From contig NZ_CP086136.1 in the NCBI RefSeq assembly GCF_017565645.3, forward strand, positions 5,501,501 to 5,565,500: a stretch of 64,000 bases of DNA, read 5' to 3'. Below are positions 27,161 through 35,747 of this stretch, piece after piece; the stretch's first letter is position 1; each line of letters starts with the position of its first letter. A program made the translations under genes and the position numbers. The notes beneath the pieces are model-generated. The model saw only the letters and a list, made by a program, of their open reading frames with translations. It was not told the DNA's origin and ran no database searches. Origin of the DNA: Bradyrhizobium barranii subsp. barranii (lineage in GTDB: Bacteria > Pseudomonadota > Alphaproteobacteria > Rhizobiales > Xanthobacteraceae).

Positions 27161-27391
27161 TTAACCTGGTGGGTACGGGTCGCACCCATACACCCACTCG
27201 CTTCTGAATCTATTGTCGTGGCCTTGGACCAGAACCTGCGCGTCGTTTCCTGCCTGCCCCTGCTCGTGGGCGCTTTCCACTGCGACACCGATGGCCTCTT
27301 GCTCAGTGGCATAGGGGCCTGAGTACACATCCTTGAGTGAAACCGCCCATTGGCCCTTGTAGCGCGTGACAAAGTATTGAACGCCAGCCAT
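27161..27391 (-). CDS. DUF2188-like small protein
   Basis: A 76-residue protein from ATG 27391. YFVTRYKGQWAVSLKDVYSG, followed by ATEQEAIGVAVESA and AQVLVQGHDNRFRSEWVYG, fits the three-strand and helix pattern of DUF2188-type proteins, which are short and found singly in many proteobacteria with no known function. It is probably co-transcribed with the 80-residue gene downstream. Confidence 0.6.
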   Translation of the reverse strand: MAGVQYFVTRYKGQWAVSLKDVYSGPYATEQEAIGVAVESAHEQGQAGNDAQVLVQGHDNRFRSEWVYGCDPYPPG

Positions 27392-27550
27392 AAAGCCTCT
27401 CTCCGGCATCGCCTCTATGATCGATGGTCCGGATGATCTTTGCAAACCTGACGCGGTCGTCTCAACTACCGGAGTTGGTGGCCGCCTCGCAGCGTCGCTA
27501 ACGCGCGGGATGGACGACATTCAAGTCGACAATCTCGTTGCCTGGGTGTC

Positions 27551-27874
27551 TCACCGGTCCGCACGTCTGGAAGCCCGCCAGTCTGCCAGTGCTGCATCCG
27601 GATCGCTCGATGCGCTCGCCCCGGTAGGCAGACCAGAAGCCCGGTCAAGATACCAGTCGATTGCCTTGCGATCCCAACGCTGAGTGCCGGGGATAGCCTC
27701 CGGCACCAAGCCCTTCTTAATCCACGTATTGAACGCGTCCTTGGAGCAGCCACAATAGGCGGCCGCGTCGGCCTTAGTGAGGCCCCGAGGCGCGATCTGG
27801 TCGGCGCGTAGTGTCTGCTCCGAACGTCTCAGCTCTGCGGGCGAAGGCTTGTCCCGTTGACGATCTCCGTCCAT
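27551..27874 (-). CDS. Helix-turn-helix (MerR/excisionase-like) protein
   Basis: A 107-residue protein. The core LTKADAAAYCGCSKDAFNTW, followed by IKKGLVPEAIPGTQRWDRKA, is a winged helix of the excisionase/AlpA kind, which binds DNA to direct recombination or regulate phage-like genes. ATG 27874 has a GGGG ribosome site. It is upstream of the DUF2188-like gene on the same strand, and a repeat-and-hairpin region lies just upstream of it. Confidence 0.65.
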   Translation of the reverse strand: MDGDRQRDKPSPAELRRSEQTLRADQIAPRGLTKADAAAYCGCSKDAFNTWIKKGLVPEAIPGTQRWDRKAIDWYLDRASGLPTGASASSDPDAALADWRASRRADR

Positions 27875-27887
27875 TTGGACCCCACGG

Positions 27888-28002
27888 TTGAAGTTAGCGG
27901 CAACGTGACTCGGCGCCTTGTTTGGAGATAAAGCGCTGTCCCTATCACGCGCCGCTAACTTCGGTGGCCAGCCTTGCCGCCTTGAACTGCAAGGCTGACC
28001 AC
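27888..28002. repeat. Diverged direct repeat, copy 1, ending in a hairpin
   Basis: Contains GAAGTTAGCGGCAACGTGAC and AGCGCTGTCCCTATCACGCG, then a stem of GTGGCCAGCCTTG with CAAGGCTGACCAC (27964-28002). A similar unit lies at 28530-28640. A run of nine G follows at about 28015. Confidence 0.6.
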
Positions 28003-28156
28003 GTTTGCTCCCGAGGGGGGGGGCATCAACCCGCGGGGGGCCCTCGCGTTGTATCGCTGGAACCCCCGCGAGGCACCTACCAGAATCGGTCGGCCCCACG
28101 TCCGTCAGGCACTCGTTAATCTGGTCCGACAGCTTGCCCAGATGGGAGACACCCGC

Positions 28157-28441
28157 ATGCCCAAACGCGTGCGCATCCGTTGCATAAACAAGACTGACAG
28201 GCGAAACGCACACGAGAGAATCAAAAATGTCGGCGGGGTAAATTCAGACGGAACGCGATGGAAGCTATCCGTTAAGAAGACTATCCGAGACCTCGAAAGC
28301 CGCGAGTGGGAGTACTATGTCGAAGAATCAGGCGTCACCGTCGAAGTCATCGTCGCCACAGACGGCCGAAACAAGTACATCAAGACAACAGTGGACGGAA
28401 TTCAACCGGACAATCTCCTTTCCCTCCCTGAGTGTCCGTGA
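28157..28441 (+). CDS. DUF3892 family protein
   Basis: A 94-residue protein from ATG 28157. It matches my recollection of DUF3892: RIRCINKTDR, HERIKNVGGVNSDGTRWKLS, WEYYVEESG and the C-terminal YIKTTVDGIQPDNLLSLPEC. The function is unknown. No operon partner. Confidence 0.72.
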   Translation: MPKRVRIRCINKTDRRNAHERIKNVGGVNSDGTRWKLSVKKTIRDLESREWEYYVEESGVTVEVIVATDGRNKYIKTTVDGIQPDNLLSLPECP

Positions 28442-28529
28442 TGCTTATCGATCCCAGATCGTGGCAGCGCGGGCGCGACTCGGCGTCGGGAAATGCGAAA
28501 CGACGCTGTCCCTGCCACACCCGCGCCGC

Positions 28530-28640
28530 CGGTGAAGCTAGCGGCCACGTGGCTCGGCGCCCAGTTCGGAGGCCGAGCGCTGTCCCTACCAGGCGTCGCT
28601 GACTCCACCGCCAGCCTCGCGGCGAAGAGGCTGACGGTAG
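28530..28640. repeat. Diverged direct repeat, copy 2
   Basis: Contains GAAGCTAGCGGCCACGTGGC and AGCGCTGTCCCTACCAGGCG, then a hairpin of CCGCCAGCCTC with GAGGCTGACGG. It matches 27888-28002 in order and spacing, with about one base in five changed. The surrounding stretch 28442-28917 otherwise holds only a tiny membrane frame. Confidence 0.6.
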
Positions 28641-28755
28641 GATACATCCACCGCAAAAAGCCCTGGCACAACTACCAGGACTGGTCGTAGCCAGTGATTT
28701 GGCAATCAGTCTCGGATTGCAGGCAGCGTAGGTGCGAGTCGCAATCGGCAACTTA

Positions 28756-28836
28756 CTACCAGGGCAGGTACAGCGCGACGAACAGTACCAAGGCTGCAAG
28801 CCCGAACGCCCACGCGAACGATAGCGCCTTATCCAT
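28756..28836 (-). CDS. Tiny single-helix membrane protein (tentative)
   Basis: A 26-residue frame, MDKALSFAWAFGLAALVLFV followed by ALYLPW, is one hydrophobic helix with charged residues only at the N-terminus. The frame stays open upstream (EEIDRNWP), so a longer product is possible. Coding is supported only by composition. Confidence 0.3.
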   Translation of the reverse strand: MDKALSFAWAFGLAALVLFVALYLPW

Positions 28837-28917
28837 CGGCCAATTCCGATCGATCTCCTCGGCCGCCTGCAGCGGCGTACCACTGCGGCCTTTCTGTTGA
28901 ACAACACGCTGTGCGCA

Positions 28918-29121
28918 TCACTCGATTCGTAGATTTTCCGCCGAGTCTTTTCCGCGATTTTTCACGATGTCGAAGCTGACTTTTGCGCCCTCTGCGAGCG
29001 AAGTAAAACCAGCCTTCTCAACCGCGGAGATGTGGACAAAGACGTCATTTCCGCCGGAATCCGGTTGAATGAACCCATACCCCTTTGTTGGGTTGAACCA
29101 CTTCACTGTCCCAATTGCCAC
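28918..29121 (-). CDS. cspA: Cold-shock protein, CspA family
   Basis: A 67-residue cold-shock domain. RNP1 KGYGFIQP and RNP2 VFVHIS bind single-stranded nucleic acid, and the protein acts as an RNA chaperone. The ribosome site AAGTAAGG lies just before ATG 29121. Upstream AT-rich DNA (29122-29247) would hold its promoter and 5' leader; an IS3 copy begins at 29248, so part of the leader may be displaced. Confidence 0.95.
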   Translation of the reverse strand: MAIGTVKWFNPTKGYGFIQPDSGGNDVFVHISAVEKAGFTSLAEGAKVSFDIVKNRGKDSAENLRIE

Positions 29122-29393
29122 CTTACTTCTCCATTTTTCAAAAATGAAAAGTAGTGCGCGACTCCGACAAAAGAATGGCTGGCGGTAACCCCTCGCTTAG
29201 GAGTCACACTCCCGATGATTAGGCCGTTTCAATTGTGCCGGTGATAAAGAGCTGGCCCCGGTTGTTTGGACAGCGCCCCGCTGGATTTAAGTGGATTCCT
29301 GCCGGGTTATGCTGAACGCGGGGCTTTACGGTTTTGTCGTTGCGTCGGGAGGGCGTAGCCCGACCAGAGCGACGACAAAACCGTCGGCGACGG

Positions 29394-30221
29394 TCATGCG
29401 GCCATCACCATAGCTTGCGTGCCGAAGTAAGCCTCGTCGGGCGTGCGCCCGTCAAGGCTCGAGTGAGGGCGTCCCTGATTGTAGAAGGCCAGATACTTGG
29501 CAATTGACGCTCGCGCCTCGGACACGCTGTCGTAGGCGCGGAGATATACTTCTTCGTATTTGACCGTGCGCCAGAGCCGCTCGACAAACACGTTGTCGCG
29601 CCAGGCGCCCTTGCCGTCCATGCTGATGGCGATCTTCGCGTCCAGCAGCACATCGGTGAACTCGAGGCTGGTGAACTGGCTGCCCTGATCCGTGTTGAAA
29701 ATCTCGGGCCTGCCGTGCTTCGCCAACGCCTCCTGGACCGCTTCGACGCAGAAGGCCGCCTCCATTGTGATCGAGACGCGATGGGCCAGGACCCGTCGGC
29801 TGAACACATCGACGACCGCCGCGAGATAGACGAAGCCACGCCGCATCGGAATGTAGGTGATGTCCATTGCCCACGCATGGTCGGGCCGCTCGATCTTCAA
29901 TCCGCGCAACAGGTACGGGTAGATCTTGTGACCCGGAGCCGGCTTGCTCGTGTTCGGGCGACGATAGACCGCCTCGATCCGCATGCGCTTCATCAGCGTC
30001 GCGATGTGGCGGCGACCGGCGTATACGCCCTCCCGCCGCAGCAACGATCGCAGCATACGCGCTCCCGCGAAGGGATAATCGAGATGCAGCTCATCGAGCC
30101 GACGCATCAAGGCAAGGTCCTCGGCCGAAACTGGCCGAGGTTCATAGTAGACCGTGCTGCGAGCCAGCTTCAGGACCTTCGCCTGGCGCACGATAGAAAG
30201 ATCATGATCGCGGTCGATCAT
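29394..30221 (-). CDS. IS3-family OrfB transposase (copy 2)
   Basis: A 275-residue integrase-core transposase identical to copy 1 except for one Gly-to-Arg change near residue 82. The catalytic triad is intact. Confidence 0.92.
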   Translation of the reverse strand: MIDRDHDLSIVRQAKVLKLARSTVYYEPRPVSAEDLALMRRLDELHLDYPFAGARMLRSLLRREGVYAGRRHIATLMKRMRIEAVYRRPNTSKPAPGHKIYPYLLRGLKIERPDHAWAMDITYIPMRRGFVYLAAVVDVFSRRVLAHRVSITMEAAFCVEAVQEALAKHGRPEIFNTDQGSQFTSLEFTDVLLDAKIAISMDGKGAWRDNVFVERLWRTVKYEEVYLRAYDSVSEARASIAKYLAFYNQGRPHSSLDGRTPDEAYFGTQAMVMAA

Positions 30222-30523
30222 CGCTTTGCGCTCAGCAGGCCCGCCTTGGTGAGCGCGCCGGACAAAAAATCGTTTTCCAACGCCAGCTCGCCGATCTTGG
30301 CATGTAACGCCTTCAAATCGACCGGCGTCTCGGCCGATGTCTTGTCATGCCCAAACACGCCGGCGGTGCCTTCCAGGAGCTGGTTTTTCCAGATCGTGAT
30401 CTGGTTCGGATGAACATCAAACAGCTGCGCCAGCTCCGCCAGTGTCTTGTCGCCTTTGACCGCAGCCAAAGCAACCTTCGCCTTGAATGCCGGAGAATGC
30501 GTCCGGCGGCTCTTCTTCGTCAT
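30218..30523 (-). CDS. IS3-family OrfA (copy 2)
   Basis: A 101-residue HTH protein, identical to copy 1 apart from an Ala-to-Thr change in LLEGTAG. Confidence 0.88.
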   Translation of the reverse strand: MTKKSRRTHSPAFKAKVALAAVKGDKTLAELAQLFDVHPNQITIWKNQLLEGTAGVFGHDKTSAETPVDLKALHAKIGELALENDFLSGALTKAGLLSAKR

Positions 30524-30797
30524 CTTCGCTCCTGATTCGCAGCAAGAATCCTCGCCGCTGTCAGGCAGAAAATCCACTCAAGCTACTGTCCGAATTTGCG
30601 GGGCCAGCTCTGAGGAGATCGCCACGAAGGTGGACGAACGAGTCGGCCGGTGGACCGTTGATCCCATCGATATCCTTCAGGAACGCGACGACGGCAATCA
30701 AACGACCACCAGCCCGTGACAATCTCGCTACCAACAACAGGACAATGGGAGGACGAACGGTCCTCCCAATCGTTGGAAGCTGATCCGGAGCTAAGTC

Positions 30798-31883
30798 ATG
30801 TCGAACTCATCAATTTTTGAAAGTCCTTACCTTCATCCCGAACTACGAAGGAAACTGGATACGATCGGTTCAATCTTTATCCGCCACGACGGCATTTTGG
30901 AAGGCTGGGAAGTTCTTGAACGCACCTACCACGTAGGATTCCGAGTAAATGAGGCAACAACTGGTTACATCTACGGACATTCGCGTTGCGGCAAAACCGA
31001 ACTTGCACACCGATTCATCAAGCAACTTACTGGAACGCGCCCAATCCGCGGACCAGTTTGTCAGTTTGTAGAAGGAAATGGGTTGCGGATCGTTTATCTC
31101 GACTTGACCAATGGGAGCTCACCGCTCCCCGCTACCATAATGCTACTGCGGCTATTCCGAGATATCAAAGCTAACTCGCGCCTCAGTCAGCCGGATGCGA
31201 CGTCGCGCCTCATTGATAATCTTCTTCTTCACCGTCCCGATATGCTCTTCGTCGATGAGGCCCAGCAGGCATTTAGGGGCGACGGAACCTACTCTGTGAA
31301 CGCCTTAGGTGAATGGTTGCTGCCGCTGCAAAACGCGCGCGCCTGCAGGTCGGCTTTGATCGGTTCTCCAAAACTGGATCGTCTGTTCAAAACAGTCGAG
31401 GCGGCTCGCGAACGTCATGGAGGCATCGCGTACCTGGACCCCTTTTCATTCAAGACCGAAATCGACATATCGATTTTTCGTACATTCTTGAGAATGTTCT
31501 TCGAAAAATTGCCTTTTGCGAAGACTTGCATTGTGAACGACGATGGCACCGTCAATATTCGCCGCGCTTCCGACATATATTACTCAAGCAGAGGGGGGCC
31601 CGGTGGGGTAGCCAACTTGTGTGAGGCTGCCACTTGCGCGGCCTTTAGACGCGCCGCGGGCGCTGTGCCCACGACGTTGGAACTGTCAGACTTCGCTGGC
31701 GGCTTCGATTTCCTCTACCGCCACGACGTGCGCATGAAGGGTGTCAACCCCTTCCTTGCAGACGATCGTAAATCGATTCCGGCGATCCCTCTCACACCAG
31801 ACGAAGAAGAAGATCCCGAAGAAAAGCCAAAGCCGAAAGGAAATTCGAAGCAGTCTAAGGTAGGGGGCCGGATCCATGCCTGA
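30798..31883 (+). CDS. tniB: TniB/TnsC-like AAA+ ATPase of a Tn7/Tn5053-type transposon
   Basis: A 361-residue AAA+ ATPase that in this transposon class links target selection to the transposase. Walker A is GHSRCGKTEL (about residue 60) and Walker B is DMLFVDEAQQAF (about 150), followed by a sensor-like SALIGSPKLDR. The C-terminus is acidic then basic (PDEEEDPEEKPKPKG). Its last 8 bp overlap the tniQ start. Codon use and lower GC differ from the chromosomal genes, consistent with transfer. No DDE transposase (tniA/tnsB) is seen in the window, so it cannot act alone. Confidence 0.82.
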   Translation: MSNSSIFESPYLHPELRRKLDTIGSIFIRHDGILEGWEVLERTYHVGFRVNEATTGYIYGHSRCGKTELAHRFIKQLTGTRPIRGPVCQFVEGNGLRIVYLDLTNGSSPLPATIMLLRLFRDIKANSRLSQPDATSRLIDNLLLHRPDMLFVDEAQQAFRGDGTYSVNALGEWLLPLQNARACRSALIGSPKLDRLFKTVEAARERHGGIAYLDPFSFKTEIDISIFRTFLRMFFEKLPFAKTCIVNDDGTVNIRRASDIYYSSRGGPGGVANLCEAATCAAFRRAAGAVPTTLELSDFAGGFDFLYRHDVRMKGVNPFLADDRKSIPAIPLTPDEEEDPEEKPKPKGNSKQSKVGGRIHA

Positions 31884-32305
31884 GCCACGACAGCTTCTAA
31901 AATCGATCGTCCCGAAGGCCGACGAGTCAATTCAATCGATCGCAATCCGCTTGGCCCCTGTCGCATTGGCCAGCACCGACGAGCTTCTGCGGCTCGGGCT
32001 AAGGCATTCCAGCTTGGCATCGTTGTTTAGCAACTCACCTGCGATAGATCATCTTTCCGAACTTGGCGGGTTCGACTCTACAGAAATGAAAGCACGCAGC
32101 ATCGAACCAGCGGGATGCGGATTTCATATCTACCAGCGGCAAGTCCCGTCGGACTGGCTAAGCATCAACGTACGTCGGCTCGCCCCTGGATCGCTCGTTA
32201 GTGATGGAGATGAACCCTTCCACCGTCTGGCATGGCAACTCCTTCCGTTAGATTGCGATCCATCAACGGGCGAAGTTCTGATCGACTGCTGCCCACGCTG
32301 TCATT
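31876..32305 (+). pseudogene. tniQ: 5' half of tniQ, cut by IS3 copy 3
   Basis: The first 143 residues of TniQ (PKADESIQSIAIRLAPVALA, ELLRLGLRHSS, and WLSINVRRLAPGSLV) end in DCCPRCH exactly at the IS3 boundary, within the zinc finger. The IS supplies the stop codon. The 3' half is at 24697-25223 on the other strand. ATG 31876 overlaps tniB by 8 bp. Confidence 0.8.
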
Positions 32306-32451
32306 AGAGCTGGCCCCGGTTGTTTGGACAGCGCCCCGCTGGATTTAAGTGGATTCCTGCCGGGTTATGCTGAACGCGGGGCTTTACGGTTTTGTCGTTG
32401 CGTCGGGAGGGCGTAGCCCGACCAGAGCGACGACAAAACCGTCGGCGACGG

Positions 32452-33279
32452 TCATGCGGCCATCACCATAGCTTGCGTGCCGAAGTAAGCCTCGTCGGGC
32501 GTGCGCCCGTCAAGGCTCGAGTGAGGGCGTCCCTGATTGTAGAAGGCCAGATACTTGGCAATTGACGCTCGCGCCTCGGACACGCTGTCGTAGGCGCGGA
32601 GATATACTTCTTCGTATTTGACCGTGCGCCAGAGCCGCTCGACAAACACGTTGTCGCGCCAGGCGCCCTTGCCGTCCATGCTGATGGCGATCTTCGCGTC
32701 CAGCAGCACATCGGTGAACTCGAGGCTGGTGAACTGGCTGCCCTGATCCGTGTTGAAAATCTCGGGCCTGCCGTGCTTCGCCAACGCCTCCTGGACCGCT
32801 TCGACGCAGAAGGCCGCCTCCATTGTGATCGAGACGCGATGGGCCAGGACCCGTCGGCTGAACACATCGACGACCGCCGCGAGATAGACGAAGCCACGCC
32901 GCATCGGAATGTAGGTGATGTCCATTGCCCACGCATGGTCGGGCCGCTCGATCTTCAATCCGCGCAACAGGTACGGGTAGATCTTGTGACCCGGAGCCGG
33001 CTTGCTCGTGTTCGGGCGACGATAGACCGCCTCGATCCCCATGCGCTTCATCAGCGTCGCGATGTGGCGGCGACCGGCGTATACGCCCTCCCGCCGCAGC
33101 AACGATCGCAGCATACGCGCTCCCGCGAAGGGATAATCGAGATGCAGCTCATCGAGCCGACGCATCAAGGCAAGGTCCTCGGCCGAAACTGGCCGAGGTT
33201 CATAGTAGACCGTGCTGCGAGCCAGCTTCAGGACCTTCGCCTGGCGCACGATAGAAAGATCATGATCGCGGTCGATCAT
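32452..33279 (-). CDS. IS3-family OrfB transposase (copy 3)
   Basis: A 275-residue transposase, identical in translation to copy 1, with the catalytic triad intact. Confidence 0.92.
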   Translation of the reverse strand: MIDRDHDLSIVRQAKVLKLARSTVYYEPRPVSAEDLALMRRLDELHLDYPFAGARMLRSLLRREGVYAGRRHIATLMKRMGIEAVYRRPNTSKPAPGHKIYPYLLRGLKIERPDHAWAMDITYIPMRRGFVYLAAVVDVFSRRVLAHRVSITMEAAFCVEAVQEALAKHGRPEIFNTDQGSQFTSLEFTDVLLDAKIAISMDGKGAWRDNVFVERLWRTVKYEEVYLRAYDSVSEARASIAKYLAFYNQGRPHSSLDGRTPDEAYFGTQAMVMAA

Positions 33280-33581
33280 CGCTTTGCGCTCAGCAGGCCC
33301 GCCTTGGTGAGCGCGCCGGACAAAAAATCGTTTTCCAACGCCAGCTCGCCGATCTTGGCATGTAACGCCTTCAAATCGACCGGCGTCTCGGCCGATGTCT
33401 TGTCATGCCCAAACACGCCGGCGGCGCCTTCCAGGAGCTGGTTTTTCCAGATCGTGATCTGGTTCGGATGAACATCAAACAGTTGCGCCAGCTCCGCCAG
33501 TGTCTTGTCGCCTTTGACCGCAGCCAAAGCAACCTTCGCCTTGAATGCCGGAGAATGCGTCCGGCGGCTCTTCTTCGTCAT
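33276..33581 (-). CDS. IS3-family OrfA (copy 3)
   Basis: A 101-residue HTH protein identical to copy 1; ATGA overlap with orfB. Confidence 0.9.
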   Translation of the reverse strand: MTKKSRRTHSPAFKAKVALAAVKGDKTLAELAQLFDVHPNQITIWKNQLLEGAAGVFGHDKTSAETPVDLKALHAKIGELALENDFLSGALTKAGLLSAKR

Positions 33582-33669
33582 CTTCGCTCCTGATTCGCAG
33601 CAAGAATCCTCGCCGCTGTCAGGCAGAAAATCCACTCAAGCTACTGTCCGAATTTGCGGGGCCAGCTCT

Positions 33670-34755
33670 GACCTCGATCATCTGCGGTCCGATCCCGCAT
33701 TCAAGCTGGCCTGCGGTCGCCTACCGGACACGGGCCGGGATTTGTGTTCCCAACCGACGCTGTCACGCCTGGAGAATGCGCCGCGCCTGCGCGACGTGAT
33801 CCGGCTGACCTACATTTTGGTCGACGCATGGATGGATAGCTACCCGCGCGAGCCGGCATCCGTCACGCTCGACATCGATGATACCTGCGATGTCGTCCAC
33901 GGCCATCAGCAGCTCTCGCTGTTCAACGCTCATTATGATGAACGCTGCTTTCTGCCGATCCACGTCTACGACACGGAGAAGAGCCGGCCCGTGGCCGTCG
34001 TGCTGCGGCCCGGCAAGACGCCGGGCGGCGTCGAGGTGCGTGCCCATCTGCGCCGCCTGGTACGGCATATCCGGACGCGATGGCACAACACGCAAATTAC
34101 GTTCCGTGGCGACGGGCACTATGCCCGGCCGGAGGCCATGGCGTGGTGCGAGACCAACGGCATCGACTACATCTTCGGTCTGTCCGGCACCAAGCCTCTC
34201 GCCAGAAAAGTCGACGAGGTCGCCGACGACATCCGCACGCGACGCGCCATCGAGAACCTGCCGGTTCTGCGTGGCTATACCGAGACGCGCCACAAGGCAA
34301 AGTCCTGGGATCGCGAACGGCGCACTGTCGCCCGTATTGAGGCGACGATGCTCGGCCTCGACATCCGCTTCGTCGTCACCAGCCTCGATGTCGGCTCGGC
34401 CGAGTGGATCTACGACAGCCTGTATTGCGCGCGCGGCCAAGCCGAGAATCTGATCAAGCTGCATAAGACACAGCTCGCCTCCGACCGCACCAGCTGCCGT
34501 TCGGCGCTCGCCAACCAGGTCCGTCTCGTGCTCCATACGGCCGCTTATTGGCTGATGCTGACCGTGCGCGACGCCATTCCCAAAGCCCGGGAATTGGCCG
34601 CTGCCGAGTTCGCGACGCTGCGTCTTCGTCTCTTGAAAATCGCTGCCCGTGTGGTCGAGACCACGAGCCGCATTCGCCTTGCGTTTGCCGCGGCATGTCC
34701 CGAAGCCGACCTGATCCGCGGCTTGCCAGGCGCGTTGCTGCCGCTCGGTCCTTGA
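33670..34755 (+). pseudogene. IS1380-family transposase fragment (copy B)
   Basis: It encodes residues 87-447 of the transposase, starting at DLDHLRSDPAFKLACG. There is no native start codon; a frame reading in from IS3 is fortuitous. Most of the catalytic core remains. Confidence 0.88.
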
Positions 34756-34925
34756 CCGGCGGGGCGTCCGCCCCCCGTTCGCCCAACCTATACCTCAAGC
34801 GCGTTGCAAAGTACGGGTCGTCAGGCGGTGAAAAGCCGAAGGCAATCCTGTGCGCCTCGTCAGACAAGATGTGCGGCCGCATCAATCGGGCCAAAAAGCC
34901 GCACTCTCACGAATAGGACGGGCTA
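33670..34925 (+). mobile_element. IS1380-family element, copy B, 5'-truncated
   Basis: The promoter end, the extension and the first 86 transposase codons are missing at the junction with IS3 copy 3. The distal end (CTCACGAATAGGACGGGCTA) is intact. Base differences shared with the left half of copy E mark a second subtype. Confidence 0.9.
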
Positions 34926-35081
34926 GCTCAATCGTTGGCAATGCTCACACTTGGGACGGCCGCCAGTGCCGGAAGCGAGATATTGCTTCTCGATGTTGTT
35001 ACCCTCGGTGCACCTATCGTTGTCGTGATAAACATTCTTGGCGTTCGGCTTCTTTGAATGAAAAGGATTTACCCTAGCCAT
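34923..35081 (-). CDS. Small Cys-pair protein ending at an IS1380 terminus
   Basis: A 52-residue protein from ATG 35081. The pattern VNPFHSKKPNAKNVYHDNDR, then CTEGNNIE and a closing GTGGRPKCEHCQRLS is a small family I recall from Bradyrhizobium, with a CxxC at the end that may bind metal. The TAG stop (34923-34925) is the last codon of IS1380 copy B, so the element inserted at or just before the native stop; at most a few residues are lost. Confidence 0.6.
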   Translation of the reverse strand: MARVNPFHSKKPNAKNVYHDNDRCTEGNNIEKQYLASGTGGRPKCEHCQRLS

Positions 35082-35198
35082 GTTGCAGTCTTTCGGATTG
35101 CAAGCGCCCGGAATTGAACGCTCACCATCAGCATGGCAGATTCGTGCAACGTTAGGGAGCTGGCTATACCGAACTACATCATTCGGTTGTGATGGCGG

Positions 35199-35283
35199 CA
35201 GGCTTGACGCGCAGTTGTGGGCGTTGGGCGAAAACCTCCAGCGCGCAGAATTGTCTCCGGCCGAGGAGGCGCTGCTGCATTTT
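35199..35283 (+). pseudogene. Possible ParB-like nuclease domain fragment
   Basis: LDAQLWALGENLQRAELSPAEEALLH, split as LDAQLWALGENLQ and RAELSPAEEALLH, resembles the ParB/Srx-domain helix 'ENL.RAELS..E.A.H'. Similarity stops on both sides. It is probably a decayed remnant. The rest of 35082-35410 shows nothing I can name. Confidence 0.33.
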
Positions 35284-35410
35284 TCTGATTCAGATAGTCG
35301 CACTTGCCGCCCTGGCCAGAAAATATGCTGATGAGAACATCGCGATAGCGATCGACAAAATCATCGCATCGATTTGCGACAGGTTCGGGTGGAAGTAGGG
35401 CGGCGAGATC

Positions 35411-35512
35411 CTATCCGTAAAAGCCAATCAAAAAACGGATAGCAAAAAACGCCCCTGCGACTACGGCTGCCGTGATGGCTATCGCGAAACCAACCCTAAA
35501 GCTTTCGCCCAT
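35411..35512 (-). CDS. Small single-helix membrane protein
   Basis: A 33-residue frame: MGESFRVGFAIAITAAVVAG followed by AFFAIRFLIGFYG. It is a single hydrophobic helix with a GGGGTGA ribosome site eight bases before ATG 35512. Short proteins of this make-up are common in Bradyrhizobium. No function known. Confidence 0.45.
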   Translation of the reverse strand: MGESFRVGFAIAITAAVVAGAFFAIRFLIGFYG

Positions 35513-35747
35513 CAGTTCACCCCGTTAGGCCGCAGGCAGATCCCCCTCCGAAATTGCGCCTGCGGCCTCCGCCGCGACGGTCCTCAATCATGCCGGTCAC
35601 TGCGGTAGTGTGCGACTACAAATTCTTGTAGTTGACCAGTTCGTGTTCTCTGGGCTCGAATCGCTGTCGAGCGGACCCTATGCCAGTCGCGAGCCCAATC
35701 GCCGGATGGAGCGTAGCCATGACGAATGAACCCTGGCACAAGGCCGG

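Larger units (their letters stand above)
29248..30611 (-). mobile_element. IS3-family element, copy 2 (1364 bp)
   Basis: Same ends as copy 1 but inverted. It is the only copy with substitutions that change residues (MKRMRIEAV for MKRMGIEAV in OrfB; LLEGTAG for LLEGAAG in OrfA). Flanks TAA and GAG do not match. Confidence 0.93.
32306..33669 (-). mobile_element. IS3-family element, copy 3 (1364 bp)
   Basis: Same ends as the other copies. The left flank ATT pairs with AAT at IS3 copy 1. The right flank GAC lies directly in a truncated IS1380 copy, so this copy was involved in a rearrangement or adjacent deletion. Confidence 0.93.

Noticed and set aside
28012..28023. Run of nine G as a phase-variable tract
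   Set aside because: It lies between genes and not in a reading frame or an obvious promoter spacer.
30612..30719. C-terminal remnant of a TniA transposase upstream of tniB
   Set aside because: A 35-codon frame ends 79 bp before tniB, but it shows no integrase motif. If its GAG flank is joined to the CTC partner at IS3 copy 1, an in-frame TAG lies just upstream.
33505..33669. Frame that runs from IS3 copy 3 into the truncated IS1380-B transposase
   Set aside because: A fortuitous read-through of antisense IS3 sequence, not a designed fusion.
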